Source: Sphingobacterium sp. (lineage in GTDB: Bacteria > Bacteroidota > Bacteroidia > Sphingobacteriales > Sphingobacteriaceae). Taken from it: 64,000 bases of DNA. This document shows, in pieces, positions 45,006 through 52,822 of this stretch. Position 1 is the stretch's first letter; each line of letters starts with the position of its first letter. Made by a program: the position numbers and the translations under genes. The stretch is from assembly GCA_029239355.1 (NCBI GenBank), contig JAQZAZ010000007.1:1-64000 (forward strand). The letters are read 5' to 3'. The notes beneath the pieces were generated by a model. That model was not told where the DNA came from. It worked only from the letters and a program-made list of their open reading frames with translations, and ran no database searches.

Positions 45006-45482
45006 TTACTCTGTGATTCGAATACTTATCCCCCGTTGGGTACTCCACCCCGATTGGTCGGTAACTTGCACCATGAAATGGTAATTCCCAGGATCAATAT
45101 CCAGCGGAACATCAATTTTCAATTGAGCTACGTAGTCTTTAGGTTGCCCTGGTATATCCATAGTTTTTACTATCGAAAAGGGTTTAACAGGTTTCTTTAT
45201 TGGGTCTAACGTACATTCTTCAACTTCTGTAGAATGAGAATGATGGTCAAAATTATTATGCACATCAATGCTGTAACTCCCTAAGGCAACATTATCAGAT
45301 AAATGCATCTCGAAATTAAAAGATTCGCCCCGTTTAATCTGGCTACATTGCCTAGGAAAAGCACTTTCTGCTGTCAAATCTATCTTTGGTTTTTCCTCAT
45401 CTATACGTTCATTGTCTTTTTTACAAGCTATTACCGATGTCAAAAAAAATAACATCAATAAGGATCTGCTAATTCTATTCAT
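45006..45482 (-). CDS. DUF4625 lipoprotein
   Basis: 158 residues from the ATG at 45482 (MNRISRSLLMLFF), chosen because it gives a proper leader ending SVIAC (Cys20); a longer frame opens at 45521 within the receptor gene's end. The mature part matches DUF4625: GESFNFEMHLSDNVALGSYSIDVHNNFDHHSHSTE and GNYHFMVQVTDQSGW. The segment NNFDHHSHS is a plausible metal ligand. It follows the receptor stop by 16 bases. Confidence 0.85.
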   Translation of the reverse strand: MNRISRSLLMLFFLTSVIACKKDNERIDEEKPKIDLTAESAFPRQCSQIKRGESFNFEMHLSDNVALGSYSIDVHNNFDHHSHSTEVEECTLDPIKKPVKPFSIVKTMDIPGQPKDYVAQLKIDVPLDIDPGNYHFMVQVTDQSGWSTQRGISIRITE

Positions 45483-45498
45483 AGTATTATTTAGTTTA

Positions 45499-47670
45499 TT
45501 AATTTTTTCCAAAGGGTACACGAGCTGATAAAACGATATTCCGCCCCTGCTCTGGGAGTGCTATAAGACGATAAAAGCTCGTATGATCCATATATTTAGT
45601 ATCGAATAGGTTCTGAATCTGAAATCTAAGTTGAACAACTGAGTTGTTCAACTTTAAATCTGTTCCTGCCCTAAAATTGAAAAGTGTATAACTGGGCGAC
45701 TTATCTTCAGGGGGTACGATATTATTCTGCTCCGCCGTCCATTTACAATCAATAGCGAAATATGTGCTATTTAAATATTGACTTATTTTGGGAGACCAAT
45801 CCAAGCCGATTAAAACGGAGGGCGCTGGAGAAAAAGGCAAGGTATACCCTTTCTTAGCACCTGAGAGCTGCTTTGATTTGACATACTCGCCCAAGAGCGC
45901 CAACTTCCAGTTCTTAGCCAAGTGAAAGTTGGCATTAATTTCCCCTCCAAATCGTCGGACCTTACTCTCCGAATATTCGAAAATCTGGTTGCCAGCTCCG
46001 TGAAATTGATCAAAACGGGATGTTGGATTGAGATAAATGTAGTTTGAAAAATAATTATAAAATGGTGTCAACATGATATCGGCCGTTTCTCTTCTCCAAC
46101 CTATTGAGAGGTCTGCTTGATAGGATTGCTCAGGGGAAAGATTTCTATTTCCTATATCATAACTATAATAATGATAATTAACACCGTTCGACGCGAACTC
46201 CTGAGTTGCAGGATTCCGGAAACTCTTCCCAACATTGAACTTGGTTTCGATATCTCCAAATTGCCTTGCAACTCCAAGTCCCCAAACCAGACTATTAAAC
46301 GTTTTTGAGATATTATCAGCTCTTAAAATCTTCTCCTTAGCTCCATCTGCTGTCGCGGATTCAAACCAATCACGATAGGCTTTACTTTGGTTGTGATTGT
46401 AATCATATCGCAATGCCGCATATAGTATTGTATTTTTATCAATGCTGTATTGGTCGTGCACGAAAGCACCTGCAGAGCGTTGACGGTATTCTGGAATAAG
46501 AAAGCCCCAACCGCCAATGTTATTATTCTGGATTTCACCACTCCCACCTAAAGTAATCTGATGTGGTCCTTTGGTAAATTGATCTTTTACATTGATACTG
46601 TAAATATCTTTATCGTACAATCTTTCCAGGTCTTCTGGAATACCCATATTATCGGGGAAGATAGCAGGCATGTAGCCATGGGCGACGTAGTGATTAAACT
46701 CCTTCCTATTATTTCGCTGATAGCCGATATCTATCCATATTTTTTGATCATCCTTTTCAATATAATTTCTATTGATAACTTTAAAATGATTTACTTTCTG
46801 GCTTGGATAGAGGATGTCCCTATTTGATTTGTCATACAAAGCAGTATTTACCCCTCTTGGCTCAAGACCATGTGCATTGGCAAAAAAACCGATCTTGGTA
46901 TCATAACTGCTTAAATAAAAGATCGAAGAGAATTTTTCAGTTACATATCCTCCTTTTATTTGAAAATCAGTTTCCCTTCCGGCTGTATTTCTCACATAGT
47001 TGTCCTTCAAGCCTACAGCGTAATTATAAACATAGACCGTATCGGTTGGAACGCGGTAATCTCCATAATTTAAATGGGTAAGCCCACCACCAAAGACAAA
47101 TTTCCCTTCTTTACCAACAAATTGGACTGAACTCCCAAGTGTACTATTATTAGACTTTGCAATAAGATTAAGACTTCCTTTTAAACCATCCTCTTGGGTT
47201 TCTTTAAGAGAGGATAGACGAATAACTCCGCCAATCGCGTCTGACCCGTACATAAAAGAGGTGGCGCCTTTAATAATCTCAGCAGAGCCGACACTGTATT
47301 GGTCTATTTCGAGACCATGATCCAATCCCCATTGTTGTCCTTCATGCTTTACACCATTTTCTACGGTTATCACTCGATTAAAACCCAACCCCCTAATTTG
47401 AGGCTTCGATTGACTCGCACCGATTCCTATAGATCCTACCCCTGGAATTCTGCTCAATGTCTGCATCAAACTACCGCCCTGGAATTTTTGTAAAGAATCA
47501 ATGTGAATATAGTTTACCGATAAAGGCCCTTCCATAGCATTCTTATAACGCTTGCCGTCTACCATGACTTCCTGTAGATCTATTTCCTTTTTTAATTTTT
47601 CCTGTGCATATAGCGTTAGAAAACTTCCATGAATAAAAAAGAGTGAAAAAAATAAAAAAGATCTGTTCAT
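45499..47670 (-). CDS. TonB-dependent receptor, ZnuD-like
   Basis: 723 residues from the ATG at 47670, giving signal peptide SFLFFSLFFIHGSFLTLYAQ; the longer frame from 47757 lies across the promoter. Plug domain about 30-160 includes RIPGVGSIGIGASQSKPQIRGLG and NRVITVENGVKHEGQQWGLDHG, the arrangement of ZnuD-type receptors (RGLGxNRV...DHxxxID), then a barrel ending in a Phe-rich terminus (VPFGKN). With two His-containing lipoproteins and a COG0523 GTPase nearby, zinc is the probable ligand; heme or another metal is possible. Confidence 0.88.
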   Translation of the reverse strand: MNRSFLFFSLFFIHGSFLTLYAQEKLKKEIDLQEVMVDGKRYKNAMEGPLSVNYIHIDSLQKFQGGSLMQTLSRIPGVGSIGIGASQSKPQIRGLGFNRVITVENGVKHEGQQWGLDHGLEIDQYSVGSAEIIKGATSFMYGSDAIGGVIRLSSLKETQEDGLKGSLNLIAKSNNSTLGSSVQFVGKEGKFVFGGGLTHLNYGDYRVPTDTVYVYNYAVGLKDNYVRNTAGRETDFQIKGGYVTEKFSSIFYLSSYDTKIGFFANAHGLEPRGVNTALYDKSNRDILYPSQKVNHFKVINRNYIEKDDQKIWIDIGYQRNNRKEFNHYVAHGYMPAIFPDNMGIPEDLERLYDKDIYSINVKDQFTKGPHQITLGGSGEIQNNNIGGWGFLIPEYRQRSAGAFVHDQYSIDKNTILYAALRYDYNHNQSKAYRDWFESATADGAKEKILRADNISKTFNSLVWGLGVARQFGDIETKFNVGKSFRNPATQEFASNGVNYHYYSYDIGNRNLSPEQSYQADLSIGWRRETADIMLTPFYNYFSNYIYLNPTSRFDQFHGAGNQIFEYSESKVRRFGGEINANFHLAKNWKLALLGEYVKSKQLSGAKKGYTLPFSPAPSVLIGLDWSPKISQYLNSTYFAIDCKWTAEQNNIVPPEDKSPSYTLFNFRAGTDLKLNNSVVQLRFQIQNLFDTKYMDHTSFYRLIALPEQGRNIVLSARVPFGKN

Positions 47671-48007
47671 TAATATTTGTGAGTTGTCAAAAAACCATTT
47701 GCAATTTAGTTGCAACAAAAGTAGTGAAAATAATTTATAAAATACACAAAGTTGCAAAAAGAATTAGAGTTTGATTTGATAAGAAGGTCAGTGCCTAAAA
47801 TCCAAACCCTTAAAATGAAACATTGATTTATGTGCGGGCCTAACCGCATTGAAGTTGAATGTGCATAACTAGCATTTTAAAATCTGCATGGAAGATTTTA
47901 AAAATCACTCCAGTATTGGTTTAAATAAGGGGGCAACTGTAAATTTACTTGTGCCCCACCTACATAATCAACCTATTTACTTAGCTATAAAGGAGGGAAA
48001 ACGATCG
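47671..48007. other. Intergenic region between receptor start and GTPase stop
   Basis: 337 bases holding the candidate operator/promoter above. A further half-site GTTGCAAA lies at 47751-47758. A 63-codon plus-strand frame (47888-48079) overlaps the GTPase gene and is not protein-like. Confidence 0.45.
47699..47715 (-). promoter_or_regulatory. Metal-regulon operator candidate 1: TTGCAA-N5-TTGCAA
   Basis: A 6-base inverted repeat with a 5-base spacer, 29 bases before the receptor start. Its core is identical, and in the same orientation, to the site at 49489-49502. On the minus strand it follows directly on TACTTTTG (47716-47723), which fits the Bacteroidota -7 element TAnnTTTG, with a TTTG (47747-47750) 23 bases further upstream. 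A repressor bound here would cover the transcription start. Confidence 0.65.
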
Positions 48008-49204
48008 TTAGAGATTTTTGGGGAATTCGTCCTTCCACCAAGTGAAACGCCAATCGTCAGCCTCATCTTCAGTCAATAAACAAGATTCCAGCTCTTTAAG
48101 ATATTTTTCTTTCTCTAAGTGTTGCCCTATAAAAACCAATTCATTCTTACGATCCTCCCACTCGGAATGCCAACGTTTTAATAGATCAGTTCTTATTTCG
48201 GGATAAATTGGGTATTGATACCGCATTTCTTCGGGCATGCTACTCCACCATGAACCGGCACTTTCCAATCGGACGCTTCCTCCAGCTTGGCTAAAACTGA
48301 TTGCAGTATCTGGTCTAGATGCTAGCCAAAATAGGCCTTTAGCGCGTATGATATTATGAGGATAATGTTCGTTTAAATAACGGTGCAACCGTTGCGGATG
48401 GAAAGGTCGCTGGGAGCGAAAAACAAATGATGAAATCCCATATTCTTCCGTTTCGGGAACATGATCTACTTCCAGCTCTCTTAACCAACCCGCAGAGGAA
48501 GAAGCTTCATCAAAGTCAAATATACCCGTTCCCATAATATCTTTTGGATCAACTTGCCCAAATTGGGTACGGATAAGCTTGGCGCCCGGATTAAGTTTAC
48601 TAATTGCCGCTTCTAGAGTACCTATTGTTTCCTCGGATACAAGGTCTGCTTTGTTTAATACAATGACATTAGCAAATTCTATTTGATCGGTTAATAAGTT
48701 TACAATAGTTCGATTATCCATTTCATCATCTGCCAGCTTTCTATCTAACAACGTTTCTGAACTACCAAAATCTCTTGAAAAATTGAAACAATCTACTACA
48801 GTCACCATCGTATCGATATAGCTGAATGATGAAAGATCAATATCATTATTCGGATCAACGTAACTGAATGTCTGAGCAACAGGAATTGGTTCCGAGATAC
48901 CTGTACTTTCAATCAAAAGATAATCAAACCGATCTTCTTTAGCCAAACGCTCGACTTCGATCATTAGGTCTTCTCTTAACGTGCAACATATACATCCATT
49001 ACTCATTTCAACAAGTTTCTCCTCGGTCCGCGAAAGAACATTTTCACGTTCAATAGATTGCGCATCGATATTTACTTCACTCATATCATTAACAATTACG
49101 GCAACCTTCTTCCCTTCCTTATTATGCAATACATGGTTCAGCAAGGATGTTTTACCTGCACCCAAAAAGCCACTTAACACTGTGACCGGTAGTTTTCTTT
49201 TCAT
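48008..49204 (-). CDS. COG0523 (CobW/ZigA-type) metallochaperone GTPase
   Basis: 398 residues from the ATG at 49204 ([19 protein letters not shown]), preferred over a frame starting 20 codons earlier that overlaps the gene before. Walker A GFLGAGKT at 12-19, the family metal motif CICC at 71-74, NKAD near 180 and a C-terminal CobW_C domain (about 270-385). The family inserts or delivers zinc (or cobalt, nickel) at the expense of GTP; ZigA members are induced under zinc shortage. Preceded by a 73-residue gene, 17 bases away. Confidence 0.9.
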   Translation of the reverse strand: MKRKLPVTVLSGFLGAGKTSLLNHVLHNKEGKKVAVIVNDMSEVNIDAQSIERENVLSRTEEKLVEMSNGCICCTLREDLMIEVERLAKEDRFDYLLIESTGISEPIPVAQTFSYVDPNNDIDLSSFSYIDTMVTVVDCFNFSRDFGSSETLLDRKLADDEMDNRTIVNLLTDQIEFANVIVLNKADLVSEETIGTLEAAISKLNPGAKLIRTQFGQVDPKDIMGTGIFDFDEASSSAGWLRELEVDHVPETEEYGISSFVFRSQRPFHPQRLHRYLNEHYPHNIIRAKGLFWLASRPDTAISFSQAGGSVRLESAGSWWSSMPEEMRYQYPIYPEIRTDLLKRWHSEWEDRKNELVFIGQHLEKEKYLKELESCLLTEDEADDWRFTWWKDEFPKNL

Positions 49205-49221
49205 ATGACCTAAATTAAATT

Positions 49222-49443
49222 CTATTTTTTTCCTTCTCCCAATGTCACTATAGCTTTCATCCAAATCTTTATATTCTCAAGATGTTCTGTTCCATAATTA
49301 GCAGCAAAACGCTGAGTTTCGGCATTTGAATAATCTTCATAAACAGCCAATCGGCTTTTGGCAAATTCTACGGTTAACGGAATACCACATTTTTTCTCGA
49401 TACACCATTTCCAGTCTTCAAAGTTTTTAGGAATTGCGCTCAT
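49222..49443 (-). CDS. Small protein co-transcribed with the COG0523 GTPase
   Basis: 73 residues, no family recognised. It has Trp/Cys near the N-terminus ([14 protein letters not shown]), an acidic middle ([18 protein letters not shown]) and a basic end. The frame has a plausible ATG and lies directly behind the second candidate operator, with the GTPase 17 bases after it. A metal-response role is inferred only from position. Confidence 0.6.
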   Translation of the reverse strand: MSAIPKNFEDWKWCIEKKCGIPLTVEFAKSRLAVYEDYSNAETQRFAANYGTEHLENIKIWMKAIVTLGEGKK

Positions 49444-49488
49444 TGTCTTTTGATTTAAAAGCTAAATTAGGAACAATATTTCATAAAA

Positions 49489-49502
49489 GCAATTTAGTTG
49501 CA
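49489..49502 (-). promoter_or_regulatory. Metal-regulon operator candidate 2: GCAATTTAGTTGCA
   Basis: Identical over all 14 bases, in the same orientation, to 47701-47714. It lies 46 bases before the 73-residue gene. On the minus strand TATAAA-like sequence sits directly upstream and a TTTG (49531-49534) further up. Confidence 0.65.
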
Positions 49503-49753
49503 TTTATATTTTTATTGTATACTTGAATTACAAAGCAAGCTGCACCATAAAGATTATGTTGCTTATGCAGCAGTAGAAAAATATTGAATGATGCCAAGCC
49601 CATATCTTGTCTTTCCAACAGATTCATTTGGAAGTACAATTCATCAGGTTAGGAAACGGAAAAGATCCTTTACATCTTAGGGAACTCATATTGCCAAGAT
49701 GACAATGCGGTAGTAAGCATTTGGTTAGCTAGTGAATTATAGAAATAAATAGG

Positions 49754-50002
49754 TTATACCTCTGTTAGGTATTGTTGGCTCAAGAAAATCAAGGCATTAT
49801 TATACACTTCATCAGCAATGCCCTGCTGAGAGATAAGGGGCATATGTTCCGTTAATGCCAATATGGCCTTTTCCTCTTCTGAGAAGAACGGTGTTTCTCT
49901 CCAATTTGAGACAAATATCCGTCGAGCGTCTTCGCCAAGAGATAGGGCGTCCTGAATATGTTTACAATTAATGGTTGGATATCTGAATTGGACAAAAACA
50001 TA
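49754..50002 (-). pseudogene. Relic of a carboxymuconolactone decarboxylase/AhpD-like gene
   Basis: An open minus-strand stretch ending at TAA 49754-49756 reads INCKHIQDALSLGEDARRIF then SNWRETPFFSEEEKAILALTEH and ADEVYNNALIFLSQQYLTEV, matching the C-terminal two thirds of AhpD-like proteins. The first third is absent and the CxxC active site is reduced (only INC-KHIQD remains; the first Cys is missing). No start codon was found. It is a truncated relic. Confidence 0.7.
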
Positions 50003-50113
50003 TTGTTTTTCTATTTAAATGCAAAGAGCAACGTGACCACAAATTCTAGATCCTAATACAATTAAATTCAACAAGACTACCACCGATTTGAATATGCATG
50101 ATAGGTTTTTAAG

Positions 50114-50236
50114 CTTCGGGAAGTTTTTCCCGTCGTACCGCCGAAAGAGGAATACCACCTAACAAATTTAAATAAATCGCTGGAAGAAATCCGTTTAGCC
50201 TTAGAAAAATGGGAAAAAACATATATTAATCAATAG
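50114..50236 (+). pseudogene. Relic of an HxlR family regulator (C-terminus)
   Basis: 41 codons ending TAG: LREVFPVVPPKEEYHLTNLNKSL then EEIRLALEKWEKTY, which is the wing and C-terminal helix of HxlR proteins (PEVPPRVEYxLTxxGKSL). The DNA-binding helix-turn-helix is missing, and no start is present. It probably once regulated the oxidoreductase gene at 50348 or the AhpD-like gene. Confidence 0.7.
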
Positions 50237-50347
50237 TAACCCATTCGTAGGATTCCCAAACCTATTTCTGAAAAATAATCGGATACACATTGAGTTGATA
50301 TCCTTTGGAGTACGGAATCTTATCGCATGGAAATAGACTATTGCCTG

Positions 50348-50953
50348 TTAAAGTGCTTCATGTATTACAAGTTTTATATTTTTGACTAATGCGCTAATTT
50401 CATTCCTGTGATGTTCTTTCACTTTATCAATTTCTAATGTCCCTCCCAGTACTAGCATTTCTTTGTGCTGAAAGCGTTTTCCTAATCTATCCTCAAGCAT
50501 AACTTTCTCCATGCTTTGTGCAATACCTATTTCGTTCAAAAAATTGTTGGGATGACCTGCGGTACAGATAACGGCTCCATACTTGATGATTTTCATTTTC
50601 GGTAAGTCTGGCTTTTGTCCATAAGCATAACCAACGGAGTATACTCTATCAAACCAACCTTTCATCATTGCTGGGCAGTCACTCCACCAAAGTGGGTAAA
50701 GAAAGATAACACAGTCTGCGTTTTCTATCTTTCGATGCTCTTCGAGTACATCTTGGGGGATTGGTAAAGTGGTATTTGAATTCCCTTCTCTTTCGTACTC
50801 CTCGGCAGTCATTACACTTTGAAAGTTATTCGCATACAAATCAGAGACATCAACGTGCCAATTTTGCGCATTACACATATTTTTCAATTGATTCAATATC
50901 TCGAAAGTATAGGATTCTCTACTTGGATGACTATAAATAATTAAAATATTCAT
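50348..50953 (-). CDS. NAD(P)H-dependent oxidoreductase, flavodoxin-like fold
   Basis: 201 residues. NILIIYSHPSRESYTFEIL is the FMN-binding N-terminus (here with SHPS and S/T), then DVSDLYANNFQSVMTAEEYE and CVIFLYPLWWSDCPAMMKGWFDRVYSVGYAYG, the PLWW signature of NQO1/MdaB/KefF-like quinone reductases. It probably reduces quinones with two electrons. Next to an HxlR relic that may have been its regulator. Confidence 0.92.
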   Translation of the reverse strand: MNILIIYSHPSRESYTFEILNQLKNMCNAQNWHVDVSDLYANNFQSVMTAEEYEREGNSNTTLPIPQDVLEEHRKIENADCVIFLYPLWWSDCPAMMKGWFDRVYSVGYAYGQKPDLPKMKIIKYGAVICTAGHPNNFLNEIGIAQSMEKVMLEDRLGKRFQHKEMLVLGGTLEIDKVKEHHRNEISALVKNIKLVIHEAL

Positions 50954-51240
50954 ATTAAGGACTTAAGGTTGATTTTCCTAAATTACTATAAATGATAAAC
51001 TATTCACTAAAAAAGAACCATGACTTTTTACCTTCATAAACTCTTTTGCCCCCCTTCCTCTTATTGAAATGTATGCTCCATAGTATCTGTCGACGGTTGT
51101 CGCCAAAATGTAAGTATAAGTAAATTGTTTGTATTTATTTTCTAGCCTGTAGCGTCTACAAATAATTATTCGTTAATTTAAATAAGATAACAAGCCTGAA
51201 GACTTATTTCTTTGAGAAGAAACGTACGATAAACTTAGAT

Positions 51241-52176
51241 ATGAATAACAATATTAAAATTAAAGAAAATAAGGGCTTTAATGAGGATAGCTATGCACGG
51301 CATGCGAAATGGTATAGCACACTCTATCCAGAAAGAACCCAGAAAATAAGAATACTCGAAACCTTAAAGAATTACGATGGGAGTATAAACCATTGGCTAC
51401 AGAACCTTTTCTTTAGATGTTTAGATCCTTTCACCCAAGAAAAGAATACTCACTGGTTGACCATTGGTGATGCTTATGGCCATGATGCACGGCATCTGAT
51501 AGATCAGGGTATTGATAATGTAATGGCAAGCGACCTGGACGATAGTTTTCTCAAAGTATCCCAAGAAACAGGTTTTATTAAAGCATACTGCGCACAGAAT
51601 GCAGAATCGTTAACGTTTAAAGACAATAGTATAGACTATATTCTCTGTAAGGAAAGTTACCATCATTTTCCGCGCCCCTATGCTGCGCTCTACGAAATGA
51701 TACGAGTGGCTAGACAAGCCATTGTGATCATTGAACCGCAGGATCCTATTTCTAAAATGCCAATTTTATTGTTCCTTGCCAATCAATTGGGAAAGATCAA
51801 TGACAGGGTAATCAATAAAATCTGGAAAAATAGATTTTCTTTTGAGAAGGTCGGGAATTTCGTATACAAAGTCTCTGAAAGGGAATTTGAAAAACTTGCC
51901 GCAGGGCTTAATCTACCTATGATAGCGATCAAGGGAATTAATCCCAACTTTTGGTTTCCCGGTAGCGAAGAGATCAGCGCAAATAAAAGAACGCGAGCTT
52001 TTAGAAACATTCTTTTGAAAAAGAAAATTCGTGATTTTTTGTCTACTCTCGGGATATTGCCGAGCCAAACACTTGCTATCGCCATTTTTAAGAAAAAACC
52101 CGACGATTCACTTAGAAAATCTCTTGTTGAAGAGGGGTACCGATTGATTGAAATCCCTCCAAATCCCCATCTTTAG
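51241..52176 (+). CDS. Class I SAM-dependent methyltransferase
   Basis: 311 residues. Middle part about 75-165 has WLTIGDAYGHDARHLIDQG (glycine-rich SAM loop variant), MASDLDDSFL, the DNSIDYILCKESYHHFPRPYAALYEMIRVA stretch (motif of Methyltransf_11). Substrate unknown; N- and C-terminal parts (about 1-70, 170-311) show no recognised domain. No signal peptide. Monocistronic. Confidence 0.85.
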   Translation: MNNNIKIKENKGFNEDSYARHAKWYSTLYPERTQKIRILETLKNYDGSINHWLQNLFFRCLDPFTQEKNTHWLTIGDAYGHDARHLIDQGIDNVMASDLDDSFLKVSQETGFIKAYCAQNAESLTFKDNSIDYILCKESYHHFPRPYAALYEMIRVARQAIVIIEPQDPISKMPILLFLANQLGKINDRVINKIWKNRFSFEKVGNFVYKVSEREFEKLAAGLNLPMIAIKGINPNFWFPGSEEISANKRTRAFRNILLKKKIRDFLSTLGILPSQTLAIAIFKKKPDDSLRKSLVEEGYRLIEIPPNPHL

Positions 52177-52822
52177 AGCGAGATAGTCATACTTTAATTT
52201 TTATATAATATTAAGTCACAATAATTGGTTATTTGATAACAGCGCTGATGGTCGATACAACAACTTTGAAGCATCAGGATCCATTATCTAAGTGTATTAA
52301 CTTGTAGCTGATCTGAGTTTGGGCAAACAGATCCTTCAGCATGTTTAAACACTGGCAGCGTGCAAAAAAAGCGAAATTTTATGAAATTAGATTATATCTA
52401 ATAGTTTCCTTTACAGAGAAAATTTCCCATGGAAATCCAGCCTGTGTTGCCCCTTGAAAAAGCTGATTGCCGGATGAAATACCCTTAAAAATAGCCCGTG
52501 AAAATGAAAATACGATTCACTTGTGATAGTTAACCCCTGAGACTGAAAAGGATCTATGCGAGCATACTCTCCTTGCAAGGTAAAGTACGAACTTCTTCTC
52601 GGGGTCACATTTGGATAGAATAACACTATCCAAATGCCTTACAACTTAACAATTCTAAAGACCACGAGTTATTAATAATGAAAACACGGGATTATTATCC
52701 AATTTAATACATGATCGGAAATTCTGCGGCTCGCGCTATTGGCAAAGCCTCATCCTCATTATGGATTATATGATTGGTGTAAAGTTCAAAATCTTCAATA
52801 AAAAAGGTAGTAACCAACGCTA
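52177..52822. other. Intergenic region between methyltransferase and DUF4838 gene
   Basis: 646 bases. One hairpin, GATCT-GTTTG/CAAAC-AGATC with small loops, lies at 52310-52333. A 71-codon minus-strand frame (52411-52626) is not convincingly protein-like. No gene or RNA recognised. Confidence 0.4.

Larger units (their letters stand above)
49444..50347. other. Decayed intergenic region with two gene relics
   Basis: About 900 bases without an intact gene. It includes the operator at 49489-49502, an AhpD-like relic (49754-50002) and an HxlR relic (50114-50236). The part 49503-49753 shows no recognisable gene. Confidence 0.5.

Noticed and set aside
47670..47757. Longer start for the ZnuD-like receptor
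   Set aside because: The extension covers the promoter and operator and would bury the signal peptide.
47888..48079. 63-codon plus-strand frame
   Set aside because: Overlaps the GTPase coding region and has no protein-like features.
52411..52626. 71-codon minus-strand frame
   Set aside because: No start context, no family, lies in a region without other coding signs.
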